Shown here: positions 45,090 through 57,772 of the stretch, piece by piece
Layout: each line of letters begins with the position of its first letter
Numbering within the stretch: the stretch's first letter is position 1
Origin: Ectocarpus siliculosus
Lineage: Eukaryota > Sar > Phaeophyceae > Ectocarpales > Ectocarpaceae
Reading direction: 5' to 3'
DNA length: 64,000 nt
Assembly (NCBI GenBank): GCA_000310025.1
Contig: FN648413.1
Span: forward strand, 79,389 to 143,388
The notes under the pieces: model-generated
Told to the model about the DNA's origin: nothing
What the model saw: the letters and a program-made list of their open reading frames with translations, nothing else
The model's database searches: none
Position numbers and translations under genes: made by a program

Positions 45090-48000
45090 CTACCGCCCTC
45101 GAACTCCCGGGCCTGCTCGCCTGGGCTGCGTCAAAATTCTTGGAACGAACGCTCCGCCACTACCTCCGGGACTACGACCCCCTCTCCGACTACCACTTCT
45201 ACCGGTACCACTGCTAATAGTACTATTCCCAACGCCTTCTAGCGAATCGAAAGCCGGGGACGTTCGGCTCCCGTCCCCTCCCTCGTCGTCGCTGCTCCAC
45301 ATGTCTTGGTCCTCCGTGGATTCGCCCAGCCTCCGCTTCGTGCCGCCAGCGCCGGCCGCAAGGGGGGGGGGTAGGTATGACGCCCGAGACGCCCACGGGG
45401 GCCCCGCGGCGGACCAGAGGAGCACAAGGCCGTCGGCCCCACACGTGACCACCTCCTGTGTTCGGGGTCGGTAAGCGCAGCACTGCACCGGATCAAAGTG
45501 GCCCCGCAGCTTCCTGTGTGTGTGTGTGTGTGTGTGTGTGGGGGGGGGGGGTACTCACAGCCGTGCATGAATAGTGGTAAGACCATTAACCACGCGTCCT
45601 CGAGAGGACTGAGCATTGTTCCCACGGGACCGATCACCGATGGTCAATCGTTCCTTCCTGGTGGGGGAGCGGATATATTAAGACATTCTGCATGAAGACA
45701 TTCTGCATTAAGGTCGTGAGAACAGACAACGTCCTGGGGTTAGCGGTCGAGAATACGGGGTGCCAAGGTTGACGCCCGTGAGAACAAGAAGCGCAAGTAA
45801 GGTGGAATTCGATGCTAAGGAGGGGGAGGGTTTACGGCGGGAATGTGGACAGATATTCCGTCCCCGTAGGTGACAATCTTGGTCGCTCTCCAGAATTTCA
45901 AGATGTTGGCGTTGAAACAATGAGAAAAAGAAACGCTACTACACTTCGCGCCCGCACTCATACTCCTGTTCAAGAAAAAGAGGCTACAATTATCACGACA
46001 AAATCAGAGACTAGTTTGACATGATACAGCACTTGAAAATAGTACATGGACCCCAGCAATTGAGTTTATCCCCAACACGGGCCAGCGGTGGTACTCACAG
46101 TAAATTCCAACAACAGCAACCTGTGCTCAACAGTGGCGACGAAACAAGAAGTTGACCCTAGATGCGAAGTCAACTTATCTTCATTGAGTAACCGTTTCAG
46201 TAGGAGATTCTCCCGAACAGCAAAAAAGAGGCAGTTCTAAAAGCTGCTCCCCGTCCGGGACAGCTAGTTCAAACAAGGCGCCACCCGCACCACCATCGCG
46301 TGCCTGCAGCAAGGAGGCGCCAATAATGTGCAATGTACCGGCCTGCAGGCGGCCGTTTGGCGCAAATTTCTTCTATATAGACAATAGGGAAGAGGCAGCC
46401 ATTCTGTGCAAATTTCTCCCAGCCAACAGACAGCAGGCGTCAGTTTCTCCCAGCTATCAAAAGCGGGCCATATTAAGCAACTTGCTCGCCGGGAAATACG
46501 GCAAGCGGACGAAGTTGAGAACTTGTTAGTGAAGAGATTGATATAACCTCGAAAAACTCAAAATCTAAGAACTTGAGCACCGTCTGTGAGCTCGGTCAAG
46601 AACTCCTACACTAAAACCTATCTAACAGCCATTCGTAGCATGACCCCAGGAACTACTGCACCAAGAACCCCAGCCTCGGGCACATCTTGAAGAGGTTCTC
46701 AAGTTTAGGGTTAGGGTTAATACGGACGCGATACGCGTTTCCCATTCGCAAGAACGAGAGATGCTTGATGCGCACGCAGCACAGCCAAAAAGAACTTGCT
46801 GAAGCTGAGAAAGCGCAAGTAGAAGTATGCATAGGATAAAAAGAAATTCTGTCACAATGCGTAGTACGTAATTTGTTGAAAAGCAATACAGAAAAACCGG
46901 TATTGCTGTCATTTGTATGTAGCCCACAAGATGAACTACTAATGAGAACCCCAGCCTCGCCCAAAAATTAGAGCTTCCTAAGCGCGGGAGCTAGCTGCAA
47001 AATATGTAGGAGACGACCGTTTCGTTGGCAACTCTCTCTCAGCCAAAAAATGCAAAGAGGCGTTCTCACCCCTTCGGGCGTCCATCCGGAGTGTGAAGCG
47101 GGAATACGAGGACGTCCCCGCTCTTGTCATTCGGGAAAAACACCTGCGAGCGGGAACAAAAAAGGAAGCCGAGTAACTAACCAGCCGGCAAGCGGAGTAG
47201 ACCGGTTGGTGTTGGGGAGATGACAATCATGCTCGTGCCGAGACAGAGAGCGTGGGGAGTAAAGCGGCGGTGGGATGGATGGCCCTCGATACGTAGTGCT
47301 GCTACGCGCGTGTCCAACCTCACCCGTGCTTTTAGCCGCGCCCAAAGAACAGAGAAAGAGAGAGAGAAGTGACAATGCCATTCGGAGTAACGAGGGGGGT
47401 CGAAGTACCACACATTCTCACTATTGCACACCAAGAGACTCCGTAGATCGCCATCACGACTCAAGTAGTACGCCAAACGTACGTACCAACAAAGGAGACG
47501 ATGCTTATGAAGTTGTTATGCTTGGACTCAACATTCCCAGGCATAGGCCTACAAGCGGAAGCCCCGTAACTGATTGATGATTGTTTGATACTGCGGGCAA
47601 GCAGTGCTGGGGGTTCATATCATCAACGCGAACATTCCGTAAGAGGCGGAGAGATGGCACCCCCCCCTACCCCGATTTTCGAAGCTCGATTGCTCCACAA
47701 CCAGGTGCGTGCGAAAAGAGCCCGACACGTCTGCGGAGCGCCCTCGACCATATGATTCCAAGATTGCCATTTTTTGTTGTGGTGGCACAATCTTGCCTGT
47801 GAAGCAGTCGAGCTTTGAAAGCCGGTCTCGGGGGGGTTCCATCCCTCCGTCTCTTACGGAATACCACGGTACGGTGTACGGTACGGTACAGACAATCTTG
47901 GCTGTGAAGCAATCGAGCTTTGAAAGCCGGTCTAGGGGGGGTTCCATCCCTCCCCCTCTTACGGAATACCACGGTACGGTATACGGTACGGTACAGACAA

Positions 48001-50379
48001 TCTTGGTTGTGAAGCAATCGAGCTTTGAACCCTGGTGCCATCCCTCCGCCTCTTACGGTACATGGGTGTAACCATCCGCGACACTGGAGGCCTTAGGGCC
48101 TCACCGTTTCGGACCGACGACCCGCCGGCCTCCCGACGGCCATGCCGAAGGGCCTTCTCCGCTTGTTCTTCGTCTGGAGGTAGTTAGTCATGGTGTTGCG
48201 CCCCGTCTCTACCTCCCACAGCCGCAACCTAAAAAAAAAACACGTGGGGGGGAGGAGGGCGGGGGGTAACGCGGTGCAGCAGCTTCGTCAGAGGAGAATA
48301 AAGTTGACCCAAGACCTTGTTGCTGGTCTAGGGGTTAACTACTGCAGCAGCTATGTCAGAGATGGAGAAAGAAAGCTGACGCAAGACCTTTGTAGCTGGT
48401 CATAGAAATCAACAACTCTAGTTTAACGGGTGATGCTAGCGCAAGGTAGCCCAGTCTCGGGGGGGGAGGGGTGTATCGTATACCCCAGGGAGTCCCCGTT
48501 GATGACTACCGTAAGAGGCGGATAGATGGCACCCTCCCCTAGACCAACTTTCAAGGCTCGATTGCTCCACAACCAAGATTGTCTGTACCGTACCGTGGTA
48601 TTCCGTACCGTGGTATTCCGTAAGAGGCGGAGAGGTGGCACCCCCCCCTAGACCGACTTTGCAAGCTCGATTGATTTAGTAGGTGCTGAGAGATCCCGAT
48701 ACGTCTATGGAAAGCCATCGACGAGATGCTTCAAAACTGCCATTTTTGGTGTTGACACAATCTTGGTCGTGAAGCAGTCGAGCTGCGAAAATCGGCCCAG
48801 GGGGGGGTGCCATCTCTCCCTCCGCCTCTTACAGTACTCATGTAAATGCATGCCGAAGTCATGATACCAATGACCTCGCATCCCTACAATACAATGCCGG
48901 GACGGAGCGATACCCCGGATTTTCGCCAGCCCAGGCTACGGGGGGGGGGGAGAGTACGGACGTACTGAACAAGGGCGTTAATCAAATCAGCAACCGGGCT
49001 GGCTTCGCCCACCATGCGCGTGCGCGTCTCTCTTCCACCCTCAACCCACGAAGACATACATCACTCCGGGGGGGTTGCAACATTACATTATCATTTTTCC
49101 CACGTTCTTACAAATATACTTGCGTGAACGTCGAACACTCAAATGGTGGTCCTTTCCTCGTCAGCGCCTACCTGTTGTCTGTCCCCGCAGTGAGGAGATG
49201 AAGCCCTTCGGGGGCAAAGCAGAGCGAGTTAACCGGACCGGCGTGGGCGCGGGCAAACTTGGACGCCCTGCTCGCGTGTGGCCTGCATGCATCCGGGCAG
49301 CAAGTGGTGCAAGCCAAACAGAAAACACAAAAAGTATCAAATAAATGTTGTTCGTGTGAGATCAGTACGGACAAAATCGAGGTACAGGATATCGGAACGG
49401 TTTTTGATGTGAAGACAACACTAACACCACTAACAACAACAAGGACAGCAACAGCAACAGCAACATTGTCTTGTGGGATGGACGATACATACGCACTCTG
49501 CAAATTTTCTACATCGTCCCCGCAGTCTGGATGAACAAGACTTGCTTGCGCATCAAACTCCCCCCAGAATCAATCATAAGGACGTCTTGGTTCTTACTCT
49601 GCCGGACAATCCAACAGTGCTGCCCCCTGTCAGCATACGGGTGGAGTATACCGGCCCGCGTTCTTAAACCAGACACACGTGCACGAGCATTGCATATCTT
49701 AGGGACATGGTTACAGACAGGTGTTCGCCGCAGGAGGTGACGACACTGTGCAAAAGATAACAACAACAACAACAACAACAACAACGACAACCACAACAAT
49801 AACAACAACAATAACAACAACAACAAGCCGCACAACTCACGCGAGCTTGATGTGCTTCAAGTAGCCCCTTTTCCGCTTTCCGCTCCCGCGCACGCCCGAG
49901 CCCCGTCCGTCGTCACTCCCATCCGCCGACCCCCCCACGCCCGAACCGCAACGAACGGTGTGGTCATCCTCTTCCTCGTCTTGTTCCTCTTCGTCGTCCT
50001 CCTGGTGCTGATCCAGGCTGATGAGGCACGCCGAGGCTCCTGAGCGACGGATGTCCCAAAGCCGCACCTACGTAAATTTATGAAATAACAGAAAAAAGGA
50101 AACATGTATTTGTGGATTGAGGATTTGTTCGTGGATGGACCTTCAGCTGACGAGAATTGTTAAGGCCGTGATGACAGTAGCAACAGCGAACACGACGATC
50201 ATGATAACAACGACAGTAATCCTTCATCAGGCCAAGGTGAAAATCTGTATGTAACCCACGGTACCTTCACCAAGACTGGGGTATGAGTGCCGGCAACGGC
50301 AAGGAGGAAGGACAGCGACTACCACCACCACCACCACCGCCACCAACAGCAACACAGCAGTAAAAACAACAACAACAAC

Positions 50380-50414
<35 letters not shown>

Positions 50415-51530
50415 CTAGCACCATCACCACCAACAATAAAAGTACGCGGGAAAATCATCGCCTACCGTTTGATCGGCCGACCCCGTAGCCAGAAGAAACT
50501 CCGACCTCGGGGACCAAGCGCAAGCCGAAACCGCTTCCGAGTGCCCAGACAGAGCGTGCGCAAAGGCGCCCGAGCGGATGTCGCACAAGCGCGCCTGGGG
50601 ACTATCGCTCCCAACGGCGATGAGGTGGTGCTGACCGGTGGTGGGCGACATCGATGCGGAGTAGACCTGTTCAAGAGATGTTCATGACCCCCGATGTTAA
50701 ATTGCACCTAAATACATAATTTATCCTTCGGGCCCATTGTTTTTGGGTAGGCCTCTTATAGAGCATGTTTGCCTGTGACCCCGGGAGTCGACCACGTCAA
50801 GTGTTGAGACTATAATAGTACCGACAGATGAAGGTACTGCTGTGCAGAGAGATCGGAACGGTTTCTTACTGTGACGACAACAACACATCGCGTTTTGAGA
50901 ATCGGTCCAGGGGGTGTGGTATGTCACGTCACCGTAGGTAGGTAGTCTCATCGCTCGCGCACCTTATCCTTGAAGTCGAACTCCAGAACGACGCCGAGAG
51001 TGTTGGTATCCCACACCTTTACGACACCGTCCATCGCTCCGGACACGAACAGGCCGGTGTCCACCGGGTACCTTTCAGAGAGTTTCAGACCATGGGGTAA
51101 GTGGGTCACCAGTTGCTGTTGTTGTTGTTGGTGGTGGTGGTGGTGGTAGTGGTGGTGGAAGTGGTGTGCCTGGTATTGAACAACCTCAATATGGGAGGTC
51201 GTGCATGGTTAACTGGGCCAAGCCAGGCCCAGCACCTCTGACACACGAACAACCGTGGTAGCGATTTATTGACGGCGACACTGTCTTGCGACAGCAATGC
51301 AGGCAGCGTTCAAGGCTTTCGTAGCAAAAAGCCACGACGTTTACCCCGGTCTTTGAGAAGCAATAATAGTTCGATCAGGTTGCACCCACAGCACGGCTAT
51401 TTCTGCCACGGGCTCAATCGACGCGTTCGTTCGGATGGACACCAAGCGCAGGTCTGTCTCTTTGTGTCTGTTAGCCTCTCTCTCTATCTTTGTCTGTCTG
51501 TCTCTCTGTCTGTCTCTGTCTGTCTCTCTG

Positions 51531-51618
<88 letters not shown>

Positions 51619-53733
51619 TCCCTCTCCCTCCCTCCCTCCCTCCCCCCCCTTCCTCTCTCCGTCTTCACAACAGCGAAATAATCTCCTATCACTCTATTAG
51701 CTCCAAAGGAGAAATCCCACCAACACCCACCACTGGACCACAGAAACGCTGTGCCGGTGCCCGCCGTACGAGCCGCCGCCGCCGCCGCCGCTGCTCTGCG
51801 ACAGCGGCACCCTGGGGGTGCGGCCTACTTCGCGAAGCACTTTCGGGCGCCGCCGTCTGGCTGCTACCGTCTCCGCTGCGGGGCCATGTCTTCTCGGCCC
51901 CGAGTTGTTGTCGTCACCGCTAAGGCGAGGTCGAAGCGCGGGGCATCAGTCATCAGCGTTGTTGCCGCCGGTCATTTGATCGGTCGGTCAGAATCATTGG
52001 AAAGGGCCCGATGAGATGTGCGTTTGAGCACGTGCTACTTACGGACAGCACGTTGGGAATAGAAACATGAACCGGAAAAAAACACCAGCCGGTACTCGCC
52101 ATTTGTCGAGGCGAGGGGGGACTCTCACTATCACGTTACGACGAGATAAATGCCGAATCCACCTTGAACAATCGGTGTTGGGGGGATGGATTCCTATGCA
52201 ACATACGGCATTGATGGAACGTGGCCGCCCGCTCGACGCTGACCATCCACATATAAAAAAAAAAACTTGCTCGGTACGACCCAGACGGCCCGGAGCCTCT
52301 GACGGGAGGCCTAGTTCTACCAGGGTAAGAGTTCCACGGTATTCCTTCTGCGGTATGAGTTCCACGGTATGGGTTCCACGTTCCACGCCCCGTACCTAGC
52401 CAACGACGGTCTTTTCTCGCCCGCTCCATCCAGATCAAACACCGCAACCGTGCAGTCAGCACCGCCTGTCGTGTAACCGTCAGAGGCGGACACAGCCAAG
52501 CACGAGGTAAGCACACACGCGGAATGACAAGGTTGGCGAGATGAGGCTGGCTGCCGCGTGTTTGGCGGTGTTGTCGCTTTCTTCGCCGATCCAGAAGAGA
52601 CCAAAATATGTTTCGAAACGTTTGGAATCTCACAATTTTGCCCGCCAGACAAGGGATGCATACTCAGTGGTTTTTCGATGTTATGCTACTAATGTGTTTT
52701 CTACAGTATGGTGTCACCGCCTTTGTGGATTTGTGTGAGGGGGTAAGCACTCTTCCGTTGATGCCACGAACTTGCTTCGAGTATGATAAATTCCCTTAAG
52801 GTCTCAGGCCACACCGACTTCTATTGTCCAGATGGGATCAGGAACAGCGCTGACAGCACGCAATGATATTTTTCATGTCGGAGGTCCTTCCACCGGAGAG
52901 AACTGCCGAAGAACCTTCGATGCGGGTTCAGAGAAACTTGCGTGCATGTTTCAAACTCGTGTACAGTTACCTCCTTCATGCGCCATCAAGCAATAATCGT
53001 GTTGGCGACACCAGCAACCACAGCACTAGCAGCAACAAAAACACAACAACCACCACCACACAACAGCAACAGCAACAGCAACAGCAGCAGCTGAAAACAC
53101 GCCGCGAAGAGCCCGAACCCTCTACTGCTGTACAGGACATTTCCATCATGATTACAAAGGAGGCTACATGTACAGCAGTCTGTCTGTGTTTGTTACATTA
53201 ACTGTACATTTAACAAAATTTAAAGCTCACCCGTGAGAAGGTATCGTTCCTCAGCGCTGTCGACATCTAGCCAAGTGACAGGCCCGTGATGCGGCGACTT
53301 TATCTCTACGTTGATGTCGAGGTCTAGCTGGCTGCAGAGAGAGAGGCAGAGAGAGAGAGGCAGAGAGAGAGGCAGAGAGAGAAAGAGCGGTGGGCGGGCA
53401 AAAGGGAACAAATTTGTTTCGCAGAGGACTGACTCCGTACGAAAGCAACAGCTACGCAAATTATAAAATCCCGCTCGCCTAGCGTAGACAGCAGCGGCAC
53501 ACGCGTGTGGAACATCGAAGTCTCATGGCGAGTGCTTGTATCTCCTTTGGCGCCAGTGCCTACAATAGGAGACTCACCGCTGTAGCCGACGTCGTACTCG
53601 GGCGGTGTTCCACCTCTTTTATCCACAGCAAATATTTCCCTCACCTCACCCGGGACGTTCGCAATTTATCCGCAGTAGATCTTTGTCTTAGGACGCCGGC
53701 CCTCCTTCTCTCCAGCGCCCGAAAGAGGGCCAT
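45090..53733 (-). CDS. ERCC8: ERCC8/CSA, WD40 substrate receptor of transcription-coupled repair
   Basis: WD40 propeller that links RNA polymerase II stalled at damage to the DDB1-CUL4 ubiquitin ligase, in the nucleus. Eleven exons: 53733-53650, 53327-53231, 52465-52396, 51856-51731, 51071-50963, 50666-50466, 50067-49841, 49267-49172, 48228-48105, 47143-47070, 45513-45090. They sum to 1632 nt, 543 aa, phase-consistent (human CSA 396 aa). Diagnostic stretches are VKVWDTNTLG, MSPTTGQHHLIAVG, VRLWDIRRSGASACLISLDQ, GLHLLTAGTDNR and the conserved tail DMWSSDDEGG. Extra length comes from an acidic then basic insert in exon 7 (EEEQDEEEDD, GKRKRG) and a Gly/Arg/Ser-rich C-terminal tail. Some pyrimidine tracts are microsatellites: CT before exon 2, CA before exon 11. 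Exon 9 lies between two clusters of one MITE family. The start is the exon-1 ATG, the first in frame; exon 1 is the least conserved part. Confidence 0.94.
45585..45662. repeat. Dispersed repeat shared with 950-1045
   Basis: Second copy of the repeat described at 950, in CSA intron 10 close to the exon-11 acceptor and its CA microsatellite. Confidence 0.6.
47635..48065. mobile_element. MITE-1b cluster: one full copy plus two half copies
   Basis: A full copy (47635-47862) has ends TTCCGTAAGAGGCGGAGAGA and TCTCTTACGGAA and the paired core CGATTTTCGAAGCTCGAT / TCGAGCTTTGAAAGCCGG. Two further right halves follow (to 48065), each GAAGCAATCGAGCTTTGAA ... CTCTTACGG, separated by ACGGTACGGT runs. The core is shared with MITE-1 but the outer ends differ. 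It lies in CSA intron 9, ending 40 bases from exon 9. Confidence 0.8.
48507..48837. mobile_element. MITE-1b cluster: half copy plus full copy
   Basis: A left half (TACCGTAAGAGGCGGATAGA, core CAAGGCTCGATTGCTCCACA) is followed by TCCGTACCGTGGTA repeats. Then comes a full copy (48616-48837) ending CGCCTCTTACAGTA. It is in CSA intron 8, on the other side of exon 9 from the 47635 cluster. Confidence 0.75.
49363..49443 (+). repeat. (AAC)-tailed dispersed repeat end, copy 4
   Basis: AGTACGGACAAAATCGAGGT and ATCGGAACGG precede TTTTTGATGTGAAGACAACA and an AAC-rich tail, as in the copies at 289, 43770 and 50800. It is in CSA intron 7. Confidence 0.55.
50800..50935 (+). repeat. (AAC)-tailed repeat end joined to a half MITE-1
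   Basis: The block GATGAAGGTACTGCTGTGCA, AGAGATCGGAACGG, then GTGACGACAACAACA ends at about 50887. It is followed directly by TTTTGAGAATCGGTCCAGGG and GGTGTGGTATGTCACGTCAC, a right-end fragment of MITE-1. It is in CSA intron 5. Confidence 0.55.
51473..51661 (+). repeat. CT / GTCT microsatellite
   Basis: CTCTGTCTGTCT changes into pure CT and then CCCTCCCT. On the CSA sense strand it is GA and lies 70 to 260 bases after the exon-4 donor. Confidence 0.95.
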
Positions 53734-53926
53734 AGGCCACCAAGCCAGGTAAGTGTCGCTGTGCCGGTAGCGGAGGGCCGCGGCGAAACGGGTCGAGTCG
53801 CGGGACTGTTAAATGCGGGACTTCGCAGAATTTGGGCTGGGGGGGGGTGCGGTTTGCTTTTGCCAGGTTAGCCCGCTGCCCGATGCTATCATGCTAGATA
53901 TAGCTGCATTCCACCCGGACTAGCAA
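53734..53926. promoter_or_regulatory. Bidirectional promoter region of CSA and the bisphosphate nucleotidase
   Basis: Only 193 bp separate the two divergent start codons, so transcription of both genes must begin in or near this segment unless an upstream exon exists. It contains an 11-base G run (about 53840). No TATA box or named site could be assigned. Confidence 0.55.
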
Positions 53927-55624
53927 ATGCATCTCGAGCGCGATGGAGAGCTGCCGGCCGTCAAGGTTGAAGATGTTGTCGACATTGCACGCGCTGCCGG
54001 AGACGTGATCATGGGCGTTTACTCCACAGATCCGGAGGTGCGTGTACAGCAGTATGCCCGCTGGTGCACGGTTTGGAAATACGCACCCTAACCTCGGTAC
54101 TACCGCTGTACATGCAGTACATGTTGGTCGATGAGATACATACAATGCGTTCTCTTCGCTCTCCTTTCCTCACCGGGCGAGCTGCCTGCCGACTTGTTCT
54201 GCAATCATGGTGCTGCTTACCTTGTACCTTACCGCATGTCCCTTGCCGACCTATAGCTAAGATTTGCTCAAACGCACCCAGTCAGTAAAGCCTGCTCTAA
54301 TCAGACCGACTCTGTACATCACGGATCCCGGAGCATCTGTTCCTTGTATTATAGGAGGGGCGAACCTGTTCATGTGCAACATGTTCTTGTGGAAGCCTGT
54401 CGATCCAGCACACAGAACAATAATCAGCTGTGGGCTCGTTGCTCCGGGCACAAAAATGCCGAGGATAGAGGATTTCTACCGTTGGAACTCTGCGCAGCAG
54501 CAAGGCGAACTCGTGCGCTCCCTCAGAGAACCAAAAGGATGGTTTACATCTGGTACATACGAATGATGACGCCCACGCCGCCTCTGCAAGACACCTGTGT
54601 AAACTCGTCCTGTTGGCTCGTCTTTTCCTCCGGATACTGCACGCCATGCACAATCTCTTGTCTACGATCTGTCAGACGTGGGAGAGCCGCTCCAAGTCCG
54701 ATGACACCCCGGTAACGAAAGCTGACGTCATGGCAGACGAGCTCATCTGTTCGAGGCTGCGCAGCGCGTACCCCGATATCCCGATGTGAGGAGGCCTCGG
54801 GCGACGGGATCAGAACGAAAAAAAATTTGCCGGGATGTGCTATATTGATATGAAATTCATACCACCTGCAGTGAATGAAACATGTATTGATCCTTCAATG
54901 AATACATGTAGGCTTCAACAGAAGCCCAGCATCCAGCAGATTTTCTCAACACGCGCTGCTATGAAGAAATCAATACACCCCTTCGATTGGGGCAATATCT
55001 CGAACGGGGTGGACAGTCTTTAGATTGGATCTGGCACATTTTCCAACAAATGAGAAATTATGTTGCTGCGGGGACCGTACATACGCGGCGTCGTCGTCGT
55101 CGCACAAAAGGTTGATGTACTATCTCATGCCATGGTGGTCACGGGCTGTATGATTTTGCAAGGCCGTCGACTATTCGGTGCCGCATATCTCGCCGTCTGC
55201 CGTTGTCTCGCCCCCCCCTGTTTTGTTTTATGGACAGCGTATGCGCGCCCACGTGTGTGCTTGCTTTTCGCGTGTGTTTTTACACAAAATCCACGTGTCG
55301 TGTTGTTCGCAGAATATCGGAGGAGAGCGAAAAACTGCCCTACGAAGAGCGAAGAGACTACGACTATTGTTGGGTGGTTGATCCTTTGGATGGAACGAAG
55401 GTAGGTTTCCCCCTATTCCCTTTTTTTTGTCATTTCCGGGGTCTGTGTCCCTACTCTGCCGTGTTGATGGTTCGTTGTATGGTGCGTCCAAGTGTGTCAG
55501 GGAAGGGGTGGTCGTTGCCGTTTGACTCTGTGTCCGAGGCCGTGCCGCCTGCCGTCGGGCGACTTTTTTCTCTGTCTCTCTGTCTGTCTCTGTGTCTCTG
55601 TCTGTCTCTGTGTCTCTGTCTGTC

Positions 55625-55687
<63 letters not shown>

Positions 55688-57772
55688 GTCTCTGTATCTC
55701 TCTCTCTCTCTCTCTCTCTCTCCTCTCTCTGTATGGGTGCGTCTCCCCCCTTCCTTGCCCTCCTCCCTCCCTCCCTCTGCACCGCGAACATCACACGATC
55801 CAAAACATATCTCCCGTAAACTACAGGCCTACATAGCCACCAACATACATCTACGCCCACATGATCATGCTCCGTGGTGTGATACCGTTTTCTGATGCCC
55901 TCTCTGCCTCCCTCGCTGGCACACTCCGTCCCATCTCCGCCGGTGCCCCCTGCTCAATGCAGGAGTTCGTCAAGCGCACCGGGGATTTCGCGGTGATGAT
56001 CGGCCTTTGCTTTCACGGGAAGCCGGTCCTCGGAGTCGTCCACGCGCCGGCACAGGAAACCCCCAAGACCTACTACGCCGCGTCCGGGCAGGGGGCGTTC
56101 GTCTTGGAAGGCGGCCGAGAGCTGTGCGGGGAGGGGCTCGGGAAGAGCAAGCGCATCAGGTGAAATGTTTTGTCCGCCCCCGCCTCCTTGGCAATGTGAG
56201 AACCTGGTCGGGTGATTTCCCGGCGTGCTCCGTCCGGGCTTTGTAGGGATGCGAGGTCAATCGCCTAACAACTTCGGCATGCACGGCTGTAAATTCACCC
56301 CTCTTGATGTCGTTGGCTATCACATGCTTCCTTTTGGTGTAAATACTTAAGGGGGCCGCGGTGGGGGTGATCGTTGACGTGCCACGGGGTAGATCGGCCG
56401 GGCGGGGTACAGTACCCCCGTTTTTCCGTCGGCCGGCCGCTCGCCCGCATGTATCGCGATCCTATTGATGTTCACAAGCTTTCCACTCTTTTTGCGGCTG
56501 CGGTCTGGATGCGGCGGCAGCGCCTTTGATTTCCACCCTGTGTGGTGTCTACCAGCCCTCAGTGTGGCCTCCTTTGCCGGGGGTTCCGTCGCATGAAGGT
56601 ATTGACCGGTTTTAGGGGGGGTTGGCAACTCGCCGGGGCCCCTCACTCCCACGGCGGATGCCCACAGTAATTACCCTATAACGTTTCCGCGTTTCTCGCA
56701 GCGCACGGACCTTTGGCGTGCGGGACTCTGGGTTGAGGCTGGCGGTGTCGAGTTCCAGGCCCCCGCGGGAGTTCATTGCGTCATGTGGCAGCTCCTTGGT
56801 GAGAAATGTAAATTCCGCAGCAACCCGACTTTTTTTTTTTGCTTTCGATCGGCTTGTACCCCGTCGTAGGCGATTTGTGTTTGCGACTAACTTTTCTTCC
56901 GCTCTAGTTTCAGAAAGTACAAAACCCCTAATCGCCTACAAAATTACGGTGCAATCGCCTGTCTCTGGAGTACAATACAAGCCCAGCTTCCATCTGTTGT
57001 CTCTACGCTGAACCTGGCGACTTCTGGCTCGAAAACCACAGCAAGAAAGGGCAAGTAGGGCGCTTACGGCGCCGGTATCTTTGTCGGGCGCGCAGCAACA
57101 ACGTAACGATAGGCACGGGGTCCACCGCCTCTCGTTGGCTGTGTGAATCCATGCATTTGATTTTTTTCCCCCGTCTTGGCGTTCCACCTGTAGGGGAGAA
57201 TTCTCAACACCTTGATCACCGACGTGCCCTTTGCGCCCCCGTTTCACCGGGACTGTGAATGGAAATCAATGAACGCTTAATCAAACTTCAGGGACTCCGA
57301 CTCTGTAGAGAGAAAGAGTATTCTCGTGTAGACGCAGCCTCACAGGATTCAATAAATCCCCCCGCCCCCCCCGTAATGAACGCCTCCGTAGACATCAAGC
57401 ATCGGTTCCGCCGCTCTCAAGGCGGTCGCAGTGGCGGACGGGACCGTCGACATGTTCCCCTGCTTGTACTCCACAAGCGAGTGGGACACATGCTCCCCGC
57501 AAGTCCTAGTAGAGGAAGCCGGGGGCGTCGTCCTTCCATTGGACGGCACGGAAGAAGTCGGGATGGCCGACGTAGCAGCGCTGCTGCTGCTGTTGCGCGC
57601 CGAGAACGCGCCGGCTGCTGCGGCCACTTCTGCTGAGTCTGCGGCCACCGGCGGTGAGGCTTCGGTCGGAAAGAAAGCTTCGCCGACAGGCAGCGGCGAG
57701 TTGCGTCTCTCGTACAACAAGGCGGACCTTTCGAGCCCGCGTTGTGTGTTCCTCGGCCGTTGTACCACGTAA
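53927..57772 (+). CDS. 3'(2'),5'-bisphosphate nucleotidase (CysQ/SAL1/BPNT family)
   Basis: Magnesium-dependent phosphatase of the inositol monophosphatase fold that converts adenosine 3',5'-bisphosphate, the by-product of sulfation, to AMP. Such enzymes matter where sulfated polysaccharides are made. Six exons: 53927-54037, 54676-54785, 55313-55400, 55963-56159, 56702-56798, 57392-57772. They sum to 984 nt and 327 aa in one frame. Visible motifs are DDTPVTKAD near the N-terminus, the metal-binding SEESEK, VVDPLDGTK, and the C-terminal EWDTCSPQVLVEEAGG, with Asp and Glu ligands intact. An Ala-rich insert (LLLLLRAENAPAAAATSAES) and a Ser/Gly linker interrupt the last exon before LSYNKADLSSP. 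No clear targeting peptide is seen. The start is the ATG at 53927, just after a TAG, so an additional 5' exon is possible. It is divergent from CSA. An inositol-phosphatase function is the main alternative. Confidence 0.9.
55568..55731 (+). repeat. TCTG / CT microsatellite
   Basis: GTCT-rich sequence grading into pure TCTG (about 15 units) and then CT. It lies in intron 3 of the bisphosphate nucleotidase, 230 or more bases upstream of the exon-4 acceptor. Confidence 0.95.
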
